DNA of 41,748 bases from Planctomycetota bacterium (GTDB taxonomy: Bacteria; Planctomycetota; PLA2; JAEUHO01), in the NCBI GenBank assembly GCA_029259775.1, contig JAJDEN010000018.1, forward strand, positions 1-41,748, written 5' to 3'. Shown here piece by piece: positions 1 to 7,913 of this stretch; the stretch's first letter is position 1, and each line of letters begins with the position of its first letter. Both the position numbers and the translations under genes were made by a program. A model generated the notes under the pieces. That model saw nothing but the letters and a program-made list of their open reading frames with translations. It was not told where the DNA came from and did no database searches.

Positions 1-2703
1 GAACCCACGGGGGTCTGCCGCATGTGTGCCGTCGACGTCGGCGGACGGGTGCTGGCTGCCGCGTGCGTTCGGACGTGCGAAGAGGGGATGCAGGTGCAAA
101 CCGCCTCGGAGCGCGTCGAACGGCAGCGCAAAGTACTGACCGCCCTGTTACTGGCCGATCATCCCACGCCGTGCGACCGTGAGCAGACCACCGGCGATCG
201 CCAGCTTGAAGGTCTGGGTCGCCAAGCTGGGCTGCTGGAAAGCAACGGCACGGGCAGTGACGGGATCGGCCGCATACTTGCAACGTCATCATCCCCACCG
301 CGCCGCGCGCGCGACACGTCGTCTCCCGTCATTGCTGTCGATCATCAGGCCTGCATCCTGTGCGACCGCTGCATCCGCGCCTGCGACGACCTGCAGTCGA
401 ACATGGTCATTGGCCGCACGGGCAAGGGCTACACGGCCGCCATCAGCTTCGATCTGGACAACCCGATGGGCTCCTCGACCTGCGTGGAGTGCGGCGAGTG
501 CGTCACGTCGTGTCCTACCAGCGCGCTGACCAACAAGACGATCACGCTCGAGCCGCTGCCGCCGAAGGACCTCAAGGCGGTGGACAGCGTCTGCCCGTAC
601 TGCGGCGTCGGCTGCGCCATCAGCTACTTCGTCGACGAGAAGGAGAACAAGGTCGTCTACGCGGAGGGCCGCGGGCCGAGCGCCAACGAAGGCCGCCTCT
701 GCGTGAAGGGCCGCTACGGCTTCGACTACCCGTCGCATCCCCACCGCCTCACGAAGCCGCTCATCCGCAAGGAGGGCTACTACCCGAAGCAGCTGCTGAC
801 GGCGGACATGCAGGGCAAGTCCGACGGCCGGCGCAAGAAGCGCGTCTACGAGGACTACGACAAGGCCCTCGAGGCGTTCCGCGAAGCCACGTGGGAAGAA
901 GCCCTCGATCTGGTCGCTTCCAAGCTGAAGGGCATCCGCGACGAGAGCGGCCCCGGCGCGCTGGCCGGCTTCGGCAGCGCCAAGTGCAGCAACGAGGAGG
1001 CCTACCTCTTCCAGAAGATGGTGCGCGCGGCCTTCGGATCGAACAACGTCGACCACTGCACGCGCCTGTGTCACGCCTCCAGCGTCGCCGCACTGCTCGA
1101 GACCATCGGCTCCGGTGCCGTGACGACCGTCTACGGCGACATCGCCAACTCCGACCTCGCGATCATCACGGGCTCCAACGCGACGGACAACCACCCGGTC
1201 GCCGCCACCTTCTTCAAGGAAGCGGCGCGCAACGGCACCCGCTTGGTGATCATCAACCCGTTCCGGCCCGAGCTGGCCGACCACGGCGACTTCTACCGCA
1301 TCAAGCCCGGCTCGGACGTCACGTTCTACAACGCTCTCATGAACGTCATCCTCGAGGAAGGCCTGCAGGACGACGACTACATCGCCAACCTCACGGAGAA
1401 CGTCGACGCCCTCAAGGAGGTCGTCGCGCGGTACACGCCGGAGGTCGCCGCGCCCATCTGCGGCGTCGAGCCGGAGCGCATCCGCGAGCTTGCCATCGCC
1501 ATCGGCAAGGCCAACGCCATGCTCGTGTTCTGGGGCATGGGCATCTCGCAGCACGTGCACGGCACGGACAACGCGCGCTCCGTGATCTCCCTCTGCCTGC
1601 TGACGGGCAACGTGGGCCGGCCGGGTACGGGCCTGCACCCGCTGCGCGGCCAGAACAACGTCCAGGGCGCCAGCGACGCGGGCCTCATCCCGATGATGCT
1701 TCCCGACTACGCCCCCGTAGACGACGAGGCGGCACGGACGCGCTGCGAGCAGGCGTGGGGCGTCGAACTGAACCCCACGCCCGGTCTCACCGTCGTCGAG
1801 ATCGCGCACGCGGCCAGCCGCGGCGAGATCAAGGGCATGTACATCATGGGAGAGAACCCCTTCCTCTCCGACCCGAACGTCTCCCACGCGCGCGAGGCCT
1901 TCTGCGGCTTGGACTTCCTCGTGGTCCAGGACATCTTCCTGACGGAGACGGCCGAAGCCGCCGACGTGATCTTCCCGGCCACGACCTACTTCGAGAAGAC
2001 GGGCACGTACACCAACACCGACCGGCGCGTGCAGATCGGTCACCAGGCGCTGAAGGCTCCGGGCGAGGCGCGCCTCGACTGGGAGATCCTCTGCGACGTC
2101 ATGACGCGCATGGGCTACGCCCAGAGCTACGACAGCATCGAGGACGTCTGGAACGAGCACATCTCCGTCAACGACAGCTACAAGGGGCTCACCTACGACC
2201 ACCTCGGCGGCCCTGGCAAGCTATGGCCCTGCGACGACCCGACGACCTCGGATGGGGAGGTCGTGCTCTTCGGCGACGGCTACCCGACAGCATCGGGCCG
2301 CGCCCACTTCTCCCCCGCGGAGACGATCCCGCCGGCCGAGTTGCCGAGCGACGAGTTCCCCTTCGTGCTCAACACGGGCCGCTCGCTGCAGCATTGGCAC
2401 ACGGGGTCGATGACGCGCCGCGCCAAGGCACTCGACGCAATCCGTCCCGAGGCGAGTTGCGAGATCCACCCCGACGACCTGGCGCGGCTGGGCATCGGCG
2501 ACGGCGACCACGTGAACCTCACGACGAGCCGCGGCTCGATCCAGATCAAGGCGTGCGCTTCGACCAGGACCTCGAAGGGCAGCGTGTTCCTGCCGTTCGG
2601 CTTCCGGGAGGCGGCCGGCAACCTGCTGACGACGGACGTGCTCGACCCGGTGGGCAAGATCCCGTCCTTCAAGTACGCCGCCGTTCGCGTCGACCCTGCG
2701 TAG
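1..2703 (+). CDS. fdhA: Formate dehydrogenase alpha subunit (molybdopterin, Mo/W), 5'-truncated
   Basis: Catalytic subunit of a cytoplasmic-type formate dehydrogenase (formate to CO2). The frame is open from base 1 and starts inside the N-terminal [2Fe-2S] domain (GVCRMC, then AACVRTCEEGM), so the true start lies upstream. Next come two [4Fe-4S] ferredoxin motifs (CILCDRCIRAC at about 357-390, CVECGECVTSC at about 481-513), the molybdopterin-domain cluster (CPYCGVGC near 592-615), and RLCHASS, where the Cys codon at 1069-1071 sits at the usual Cys/Sec metal-ligand position. GQNNVQGASDAG and the C-terminal dinucleotide-binding domain fit the family. It is a Cys, not a selenocysteine, enzyme. 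The His-Cys3 cluster near 160-200 looks degenerate: DHPTPC is present but the later Cys is Arg (GDRQLE). tupA follows after 3 bases, suggesting tungsten. The electron-acceptor subunits are not in the window. Confidence 0.93.
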   Translation, partial: EPTGVCRMCAVDVGGRVLAAACVRTCEEGMQVQTASERVERQRKVLTALLLADHPTPCDREQTTGDRQLEGLGRQAGLLESNGTGSDGIGRILATSSSPPRRARDTSSPVIAVDHQACILCDRCIRACDDLQSNMVIGRTGKGYTAAISFDLDNPMGSSTCVECGECVTSCPTSALTNKTITLEPLPPKDLKAVDSVCPYCGVGCAISYFVDEKENKVVYAEGRGPSANEGRLCVKGRYGFDYPSHPHRLTKPLIRKEGYYPKQLLTADMQGKSDGRRKKRVYEDYDKALEAFREATWEEALDLVASKLKGIRDESGPGALAGFGSAKCSNEEAYLFQKMVRAAFGSNNVDHCTRLCHASSVAALLETIGSGAVTTVYGDIANSDLAIITGSNATDNHPVAATFFKEAARNGTRLVIINPFRPELADHGDFYRIKPGSDVTFYNALMNVILEEGLQDDDYIANLTENVDALKEVVARYTPEVAAPICGVEPERIRELAIAIGKANAMLVFWGMGISQHVHGTDNARSVISLCLLTGNVGRPGTGLHPLRGQNNVQGASDAGLIPMMLPDYAPVDDEAARTRCEQAWGVELNPTPGLTVVEIAHAASRGEIKGMYIMGENPFLSDPNVSHAREAFCGLDFLVVQDIFLTETAEAADVIFPATTYFEKTGTYTNTDRRVQIGHQALKAPGEARLDWEILCDVMTRMGYAQSYDSIEDVWNEHISVNDSYKGLTYDHLGGPGKLWPCDDPTTSDGEVVLFGDGYPTASGRAHFSPAETIPPAELPSDEFPFVLNTGRSLQHWHTGSMTRRAKALDAIRPEASCEIHPDDLARLGIGDGDHVNLTTSRGSIQIKACASTRTSKGSVFLPFGFREAAGNLLTTDVLDPVGKIPSFKYAAVRVDPA

Positions 2704-2706
2704 CCC

Positions 2707-3540
2707 ATGAACCGCGCCTGCCTCCCGATCGTGCTGTGCGCCGTCGGGGCGCTGGCGCTGCTCTGGTTCGGGTATGAGAAGGACGACCCGGAGCGGGCCC
2801 GGCTGACGATCGCGACGACGACCAGCACCGAGAACTCCGGCCTGCTCCGCTACCTGCTCGACCCGTGGGCCCGCGAGCACGACGTCCAGCTCCGCGTCAT
2901 CGCCGTCGGCACAGGCAAGGCCCTGGCGCTCGCGCGGCGCGGCGACGCCGATCTCGTCCTGGTCCACGCGCGCGCCCGCGAGGACGCCTTCCTCGCGGCA
3001 GGCCACGGGGTCGATCGCCGCGACGTGATGTGGAACGACTTCGTGATCGTGGGACCGCCGTCGGACCCTGCCGGCGTGAAGGGCATGCAGGACGCCCCGG
3101 CGGCGCTGGCCAAGATCGCGGGCGCGGGCATGCCGTTCGTCTCGCGCGGCGACGACAGCGGGACGCACATCCGCGAGCGCAAGCTGTGGCAACGGTCCGG
3201 CATCGATCCCGAGCGGCATGAGGGCTACCACAAGGCCGGTCAGGGCATGGGCCCCTGCCTCACGATGGCCGACCAGCTGCGGGCCTACATCCTCACCGAT
3301 CGGGGCACGTACCTCGCCGCGCGCAAGGGCAAGGACCTCGCGATCCTCATCGAGGGCGATCCCGTACTACGCAACCCGTACGGGGCCATGCTCGTGAACC
3401 CAGCCCGCCATCCCCATGTCAACGCCCGCGACGCCCGCCACCTGCTCGACTTCCTGACCTCCGCCGAGGGACAGAGACGGATCGGGGCCTACCGCAACGA
3501 AGGCCAGGTGCTCTTCCACCCGATGGCGATGGGAGACTAG
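2707..3540 (+). CDS. tupA: Tungstate ABC transporter substrate-binding protein TupA
   Basis: Extracytoplasmic tungstate-binding component of an ABC importer, 277 residues. The N-terminus has a hydrophobic export segment (residues about 5-21) without a lipobox Cys, so it is either periplasmic or membrane-anchored. Just after it is TTTSTENSGLL, the anion-binding signature of TupA proteins, and DDSGTH occurs in the middle, as expected for the family. These motifs separate it from ModA (molybdate) and PstS (phosphate). It starts 3 bases after the formate dehydrogenase stop and ends 2 bases before the tupB start, so the genes are almost certainly one operon. The neighbour suggests that the metal is meant for the dehydrogenase. 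Confidence 0.93.
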   Translation: MNRACLPIVLCAVGALALLWFGYEKDDPERARLTIATTTSTENSGLLRYLLDPWAREHDVQLRVIAVGTGKALALARRGDADLVLVHARAREDAFLAAGHGVDRRDVMWNDFVIVGPPSDPAGVKGMQDAPAALAKIAGAGMPFVSRGDDSGTHIRERKLWQRSGIDPERHEGYHKAGQGMGPCLTMADQLRAYILTDRGTYLAARKGKDLAILIEGDPVLRNPYGAMLVNPARHPHVNARDARHLLDFLTSAEGQRRIGAYRNEGQVLFHPMAMGD

Positions 3541-3542
3541 CC

Positions 3543-4241
3543 GTGGAGTTCCTGTGGGAGGGCGTCAAGGAAGCCGCGCGGCTCGTGGTGAGCGGCGACG
3601 CCGAGGTGTTCCACGCCGTCACGGTCACGCTCTACTGCACGGTGAGCGCCGTGGCGTTGGCCGCCCTCGTGGCGATTCCCTACGGCGCGTGGCTGGCGCT
3701 GTATCGGCCGCGCGGCTACCGGCTGCAGGTCTTCCTCCTGCGCGTGGGCATGTTCGTCCCGACGGTCGTCGTCGGATTGGTCGTCTTCGGCGCCTTCTCG
3801 CGCCAGGGCCCGCTCGGGTGGACGAGTTCCCTCTACACGCGGCAGGCCATCGTGATCGGCGAGTTCCTCCTCGCTTTTCCCATCCTCGGGACCTTCACGC
3901 ACAGCGCGGTGCGCGACCGGCGCGGCACGCCGCTGGAGACGGCCCTCACGCTCGGCGCGAGCCCGCTGCGTGCCATGTCGACCATGGTCAGCGAAGTGCG
4001 CATCCCGGTCATGGCCGGGGCGCTCGCGGCCTTCGCCCGCTGCTTCTCCGAGCTGGGCGTCGCGATTCCGGTCGGCGGCAATCTCGAGATGCACACGCGG
4101 ACGCTCGCATCGACGATCGTGCTCGAGCTCTCCAAGGGCGAGTTCGGCAAGGCCGCGGCGCCGGGCCTGATCCTGATCGCACTGGCCTGCGTGATTGCGA
4201 CCATCGCGTTCTTCATCTTCGAGCGGGAGAAGACGTCATGA
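3543..4241 (+). CDS. tupB: Tungstate ABC transporter permease TupB
   Basis: Inner-membrane permease of the tungstate importer, 232 residues from a GTG start that follows the tupA stop by 2 bases. Several hydrophobic helices are visible, for example residues about 20-50, 65-85 and 205-225. The cytoplasmic coupling loop is seen as ETALTLGASPLRAMSTMV, resembling the EAA motif (EAAxxLGAs) of binding-protein-dependent permeases. The length matches TupB (about 230 residues). The stop overlaps the ATG of tupC (ATGA), which implies translational coupling. Molybdate or sulfate permeases are the alternatives, but the flanking TupA decides for tungstate. Confidence 0.92.
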   Translation: MEFLWEGVKEAARLVVSGDAEVFHAVTVTLYCTVSAVALAALVAIPYGAWLALYRPRGYRLQVFLLRVGMFVPTVVVGLVVFGAFSRQGPLGWTSSLYTRQAIVIGEFLLAFPILGTFTHSAVRDRRGTPLETALTLGASPLRAMSTMVSEVRIPVMAGALAAFARCFSELGVAIPVGGNLEMHTRTLASTIVLELSKGEFGKAAAPGLILIALACVIATIAFFIFEREKTS

Positions 4242-4807
4242 TCCGCGGCCGCGATCTCATCGTCCGCTTCGGTGGCGTCACGGCCCTCGACCTTCCGGCG
4301 CTGCAGGTCGAGGCGGGAGAGAGCGTGGGCATCCGCGGGCCGAACGGCAGCGGCAAGTCGACGTTGCTGCGCGCCCTGGCGCTGCTGCAGCCGCTCACGT
4401 CCGGGACGATCGAGGGCGTGCCCCCACGTGGCCGCACAGTCCTGGTCCATCAGCGGCCCTATTTCTTCCGCGGCACGGCGCGCGACAACGTGGCCTATGC
4501 CTTGAGCCTGGGCAAGCGACCCGCCGACGAGGCGGACGTCTGGCTGGAGCGGCTGGGCGCGTCCCATCTCGCGAACCGCGTCGCGGACACGCTCTCCGGT
4601 GGCGAACGTCGCCGCGTGGCCCTGGCGCGCGCGCTTGCCGTGTCCCCCGAGGTCTTGCTGCTCGATGAGCCGTTCGCGGCGCTCGACGTCGCCGGCACGA
4701 CGTCGGTGAACGAAGCGCTCGCGGCGTTCGAGGGCACGCTCCTCATCGCGGCACCGGATCTCGCCGCGGGGAACGTCGCGCGCGTAATCGAGCTCGACGC
4801 GAGCTGA
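4238..4807 (+). CDS. tupC: Tungstate ABC transporter ATPase TupC
   Basis: ATP-binding subunit that powers tungstate uptake, 189 residues. Walker A is GPNGSGKST, the ABC signature is LSGGERRR, and Walker B with its catalytic Glu is LLLDEP. The Q-loop is HQRPYFF. The protein is short, only the nucleotide-binding domain with no C-terminal regulatory extension, as is typical for TupC. The ATG at 4238 overlaps the tupB stop. The same frame stays open upstream to about 3554, but that part is a shadow of tupB. A hairpin that could end the operon lies 20 bases downstream. Confidence 0.93.
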   Translation: MIRGRDLIVRFGGVTALDLPALQVEAGESVGIRGPNGSGKSTLLRALALLQPLTSGTIEGVPPRGRTVLVHQRPYFFRGTARDNVAYALSLGKRPADEADVWLERLGASHLANRVADTLSGGERRRVALARALAVSPEVLLLDEPFAALDVAGTTSVNEALAAFEGTLLIAAPDLAAGNVARVIELDAS

Positions 4808-4827
4808 GGCCCCCGGCATGACGAAAG

Positions 4828-4857
4828 AAAGCCGGCCCCGCGAACGGGACCGGCTTC
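4828..4857 (+). terminator. Hairpin after the fdhA-tupABC operon
   Basis: A G+C-rich inverted repeat: AAGCCGG-CCCCG pairs with CGGGACCGGCTT around a CGAA loop, with one mismatch. It lies 20 bases after the tupC stop. No clear T-run follows (TCTCGTGTG), so it is a terminator candidate only. Confidence 0.6.
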
Positions 4858-4874
4858 TCGTGTGTTCGGATGAC

Positions 4875-4899
4875 GTCCGGCTGCTCGAGAGCAGCGGAC
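4875..4899 (-). terminator. Hairpin after the small Cys-rich lipoprotein gene
   Basis: An almost perfect inverted repeat: GTCC-G-GCTGCTC and GAGCAGC-GGAC around a two-base loop with one bulged G. It begins 11 bases beyond the stop of the minus-strand lipoprotein gene and lies back to back with the tupC hairpin, so the two could terminate convergent transcription. Confidence 0.6.
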
Positions 4900-4910
4900 A
4901 TCGCCAGCAA

Positions 4911-5042
4911 CTACTTGCTGGGGCCTTCACCACAGGGGTTGCAGGGGCAACCGCAGCCGATGCCCGGGAAACCGGAGCAAGCGACCATGGAACCACAAAC
5001 GGCGATGAGACCCACGAGCAGGATCGCGCGAAGCTTGGACAT
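4911..5042 (-). CDS. Very small Cys-rich lipoprotein (43 aa)
   Basis: The short minus-strand frame starts with ATG at 5042-5040 after a strong ribosome-binding site (AGGGAGAG, 8 bases away) and ends with TAG at 4913-4911. The product begins MSKLRAILLVGLIAVCGSMVAC, a compact lipoprotein signal with lipobox MVAC, so the mature N-terminal Cys would be at residue 22. The mature part has only about 22 residues and four more Cys in a cluster (GCGCPCNPCGEG). The size and lipidation recall entericidin-like peptides, but I do not recognise the family. A downstream hairpin supports a real gene. The Cys cluster could bind a metal or form disulfides; the function is unknown. Confidence 0.72.
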   Translation of the reverse strand: MSKLRAILLVGLIAVCGSMVACSGFPGIGCGCPCNPCGEGPSK

Positions 5043-5295
5043 ATTGGACTCTCCCTAGAGTGCGCGAGACGTCTTTTCGGTCCCGACGCGTCTACCCTTG
5101 TTGGCCGCAGGGTTGCCCTACGGATTCGGGCGACATTTCTACCTCCGATTCCGCCCGCAAGGAAGGGCTTTGCCCGAAGTCCTTGATATTGATGCCTTTA
5201 CAGGTCGTTGATGTTTGGCTCAAGGTGTCGCGAATCGCGAGACTTGCTACTCGGTCCGTCCGCACGCACGCCCCGATTCGCTAGACTCAGGCGAC

Positions 5296-6540
5296 GTGCC
5301 TCGCCCCCTCGCCATCGCCTGCAGCGCGCTTCTCGTGGCCCTGGTCACGGTGCCGGCCTGGGGCGCACCTCCGCCGAGGAAGGGCGCGAAGAAGGTCGAG
5401 CGCTATCCGCCGAGCTTCCGGATCGCCGTCAAGGAGGCCATCGAGAACGGTGTGCGCCGCCTCAAGGGACTGCAGGCCGTCGAGGGGACGTGGGGCGACG
5501 CGAAGCACGACCAGGCCATGGGGCATACGTCCCTGCCGCTGCTCGCGCTGCTCAAGGCGGGGGTCCCCACCAGCGACCCGAGCGTGAAGCGCGCGTTCAA
5601 GGCCCTGGCCCAGATGAAGATGCAGCGGGTCTACAGCGTCGCCATCTACATGATGGCGATCCAAGCCGCGCACCAGCCGAAGCTCGACACGCTCGACACC
5701 GACGTCGGCACGAAGCGCGCCAAGCGAGTAAAGCCCAAGGAGGTGCGGGCCAAGCTCTCCAAGGGCGACGCGCAGCGCATCGAAGACGGGCGCGACTACC
5801 TGCTGCGCGCGCAGAACGCGAGTGGTCTCTGGCACTACGACGTGCCCGCGGACGAGACCGTCGTGGGCCACGACCTCTCGAACGCGCAGTATGGATTGCT
5901 CGGCCTGCGTGCGGTCATGGACGCGGGCTTCAAGGTCGACGCCGCGGCGTGGCGCTCGGCCCTGAAGGGCCTGCTGCTCCTGCAGGACACCAAGGGACCG
6001 AAGATCGACCTGCTCGATCACCGCATCAAGGACGGCTACGCCTTCCAGTCGAAGGTGCCGGCGGAAGAACGAGGATTCCACTACACGTCGCGCAAGAAGA
6101 ACGGGCCGAAGGGCGAGAACACCCTCTGGGCGAGCCCGGTCACCGGATCGATGACGAGCGCCGGCGTCGCGTGCATGGCGATCTGCCAGGAGGGCCTCTG
6201 GCGCAGCCGCCGCTTCAAGGGCCAGGACCGCAAGAAGTCGACGGACTCGATCCGCGACGGCCTCGTGTGGATGCAGCAGAACTTCTCCGTGACCGAGAAC
6301 ATCGGCCACCCGAGGAAGGCGCATCACATGTACTACGTGTACGGCCTCGAGCGCATGGGCATGCTGACGGGCCGCCGCTGGCTCGGCTCCCACGATTGGT
6401 ACAAGGAGGGCGCCGACATGCTGCTCAGCCGCCAGGACGTCGTGCGCGGCGGCTGGGGCGCGCACGTCGCGACGTCGTTCGGCATCCTGTTCCTCAAGCG
6501 CGCGACACGCAAGCGCGACATGGTGGTCACGACCGACTGA
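5296..6540 (+). CDS. Secreted alpha/alpha-toroid (prenyltransferase/squalene-cyclase-like) repeat protein
   Basis: Predicted exported protein of 414 residues from a GTG start. The frame is open further upstream, but the Sec signal begins here: basic PRP, hydrophobic core, cleavage near AWGA. The mature part has recurring helical units with motifs typical of alpha/alpha barrels: GLQAVEGTWGDA, HTSLPLLALLKAG, LRAQNASGLWHYD, LSNAQYGLLGLRAV, SMTSAGVACMAI, MYYVYGLERMGML, QDVVRGGWGAHVATSFGILFL. The catalytic Asp motif of squalene-hopene cyclases (DxDD) is not seen, so an enzyme function is not supported. Such proteins are common in planctomycetes and are usually annotated only as prenyltransferase/squalene oxidase repeat proteins. 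A role in the envelope is an inference. Confidence 0.82.
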   Translation: MPRPLAIACSALLVALVTVPAWGAPPPRKGAKKVERYPPSFRIAVKEAIENGVRRLKGLQAVEGTWGDAKHDQAMGHTSLPLLALLKAGVPTSDPSVKRAFKALAQMKMQRVYSVAIYMMAIQAAHQPKLDTLDTDVGTKRAKRVKPKEVRAKLSKGDAQRIEDGRDYLLRAQNASGLWHYDVPADETVVGHDLSNAQYGLLGLRAVMDAGFKVDAAAWRSALKGLLLLQDTKGPKIDLLDHRIKDGYAFQSKVPAEERGFHYTSRKKNGPKGENTLWASPVTGSMTSAGVACMAICQEGLWRSRRFKGQDRKKSTDSIRDGLVWMQQNFSVTENIGHPRKAHHMYYVYGLERMGMLTGRRWLGSHDWYKEGADMLLSRQDVVRGGWGAHVATSFGILFLKRATRKRDMVVTTD

Positions 6541-6571
6541 GGCGGCAGCCCGCCTGCGTGAAGAGCGAAGT

Positions 6572-6726
6572 TGAACCACAGAGGCACGGAGGCCACAGAG
6601 GGGACGCCTGGAAGCGGGACGATCCTCTGCGCCTCAGTCCTCTGCTCTGCTGTCCCTGGGAAGACCCACGCCAGGGCACGTCCGAACCACAGCCAGCCCT
6701 TCGTGTCCTCTGTGCCTCTGTGGTTC
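6572..6726. repeat. Inverted-repeat element (AACCACAGAGGCAC arms)
   Basis: The left arm (6572-6595, reading TGAACCACAGAGGCAC then GGAGGCCAC) recurs inverted at 6703-6726 (GTGTCCTCTGTGCCTCTGTGGTTCA) with only a few mismatches. The arms enclose about 107 bases. Both strands give short frames beginning MNHRGTE, a spurious peptide often predicted from this kind of dispersed repeat. The whole gap 6541-6882 holds this element and the hairpin at 6749-6778, and no credible gene. It is probably a small non-coding repeat that could fold into a long hairpin between convergent genes. Confidence 0.7.
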
Positions 6727-6748
6727 ATCCCTCTTGCACGTACGCACA

Positions 6749-6778
6749 GGGCAGCCAACCGCTTCGCCCAGGCTGCCC
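6749..6778. repeat. Dispersed hairpin repeat, copy 1
   Basis: GGGCAGCC and GGCTGCCC form a perfect 8-bp stem around a 14-base spacer (AACCGCTTCGCCCA). Nearly the same 30 bases recur at 18667-18696 with two substitutions in the spacer, and the bases after the stem (CTAC) also match. Both copies lie between convergent genes, so this may be a REP-like element or a recurrent terminator. Confidence 0.65.
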
Positions 6779-6882
6779 CTACGGCAACAGACAGTGCCGG
6801 GATCTCAGCGAGGTTCGCGGGCGGCTACATGAGCCGCCCCGACATGCCATCCGGCGTGGGTGCGCAGCCTGTCCTCTGCGGT

Positions 6883-7872
6883 TCACATTCCCACATTCCC
6901 CAGGTGAGGGGATGCATCCTGGGCAGCCTTGACCATGTGGGCGAGGGCGTCGGCAAGGTCGTCACGGTCGTTGAGGCAGTCGATGCGCGTGAACGACGTG
7001 CCGCCGGCTTCCTCGAACTCCTCGCGCAGCTCGCGACCGATCTCGTCGATCGTCTCCAGGCAGTCGGCGAGAAACGAAGGGGCGATCACCCCCACCGCCC
7101 GAATGCCGCGACCCGCCAACGCCTTCAGCGTCTCGCTGCAGTAGGGCTGCAACCACGCCGCGCGTCCGAAGCGGCTCTGGTACGCCCGAACCCAGTCTTC
7201 GTCCGCGAGGCCCAGCTCGGCGACCAGCGCGGCGGCCGTCGCGTCGCACTCGTTCGGGTAGGGATCGCCGCGGTCGGCGTAGGCCTGCGGGAGACCGTGG
7301 AACGAGATCACGAGCGGCGTCTCGGGGCTGGCGACGAAGCCGCTGTCGCGGACGGAAGCCGCCAGCGCGGCGATGTAGCTGGGGTGCGCCGGGTAGCTGC
7401 CGAGCACCGTGACCTGGGGCGCGTCCGGATGGTCGTCGCGCCACCACGCGACGGCATCCTCGACGGAGAGCGACGTCGCCGTGGACCACTGCGGAAAGCA
7501 CGGCAAGACCTGGATCTCGTCGCAGCCGGCCGCGACGAGCTCGTCGAGGCGTGAAGCGATCGAGGGGTTGCCGACGCGCATGCCGAAGGTCACGCGAAAG
7601 CGCTCACCAAGCCGTGTTCCCAGCTTGCTCGCCAGCGACTCGGTCTCGAGCAGCAGCGGGGAACCGCGGTCGGTCCAGATGCGGGCGTAGTTGGCCGCAG
7701 ACGTCGCCGGTCGCGTGCGCAGGATGAAGCCGTAGAGGACGGGCTTCCAGAGCCAGGGCGAGATGTCCACGACGCGACGGTCGAGGAGGAACTCCTTGAG
7801 GTAGCGCCGCACGGCTTCCGTGGTGGGCGCGTCCGGGGTTCCGAGCTGGGCGAGGAGGACACCGGTAGTCAT
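6883..7872 (-). CDS. hemH: Ferrochelatase
   Basis: Inserts ferrous iron into protoporphyrin IX (or into coproporphyrin III in the coproporphyrin-dependent route), the last metal step of heme synthesis. It has 329 residues, close to the family length. Visible hallmarks are LLAQLGTPDAP at the N-terminus, the metal-site motif ISFHGLPQAY with His192, and APSFLADCLETIDEI with the conserved Glu273. The N-terminus has no export signal, so it is cytoplasmic or membrane-associated. It begins 41 bases after the response-regulator gene on the same strand and is probably co-transcribed with it and the Hpt gene. Which porphyrin it uses cannot be told from the sequence alone. Confidence 0.95.
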   Translation of the reverse strand: MTTGVLLAQLGTPDAPTTEAVRRYLKEFLLDRRVVDISPWLWKPVLYGFILRTRPATSAANYARIWTDRGSPLLLETESLASKLGTRLGERFRVTFGMRVGNPSIASRLDELVAAGCDEIQVLPCFPQWSTATSLSVEDAVAWWRDDHPDAPQVTVLGSYPAHPSYIAALAASVRDSGFVASPETPLVISFHGLPQAYADRGDPYPNECDATAAALVAELGLADEDWVRAYQSRFGRAAWLQPYCSETLKALAGRGIRAVGVIAPSFLADCLETIDEIGRELREEFEEAGGTSFTRIDCLNDRDDLADALAHMVKAAQDASPHLGNVGM

Positions 7873-7913
7873 CGAGCGGGGAGCTTACCGGCAGGCGGCA
7901 GGATCGACGCGGG

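Noticed and set aside
1060..1080. Possible selenocysteine in the formate dehydrogenase
   Set aside because: The position is a TGT Cys codon; there is no in-frame TGA.
289..2202. Long minus-strand frame within the formate dehydrogenase gene
   Set aside because: The plus strand encodes a plainly recognisable enzyme; the minus frame has shadow-type composition.
5208..6932. 574-codon frame overlapping the toroid protein
   Set aside because: The other frame has a signal peptide and repeat motifs; this one is Arg/Gly-rich shadow sequence.
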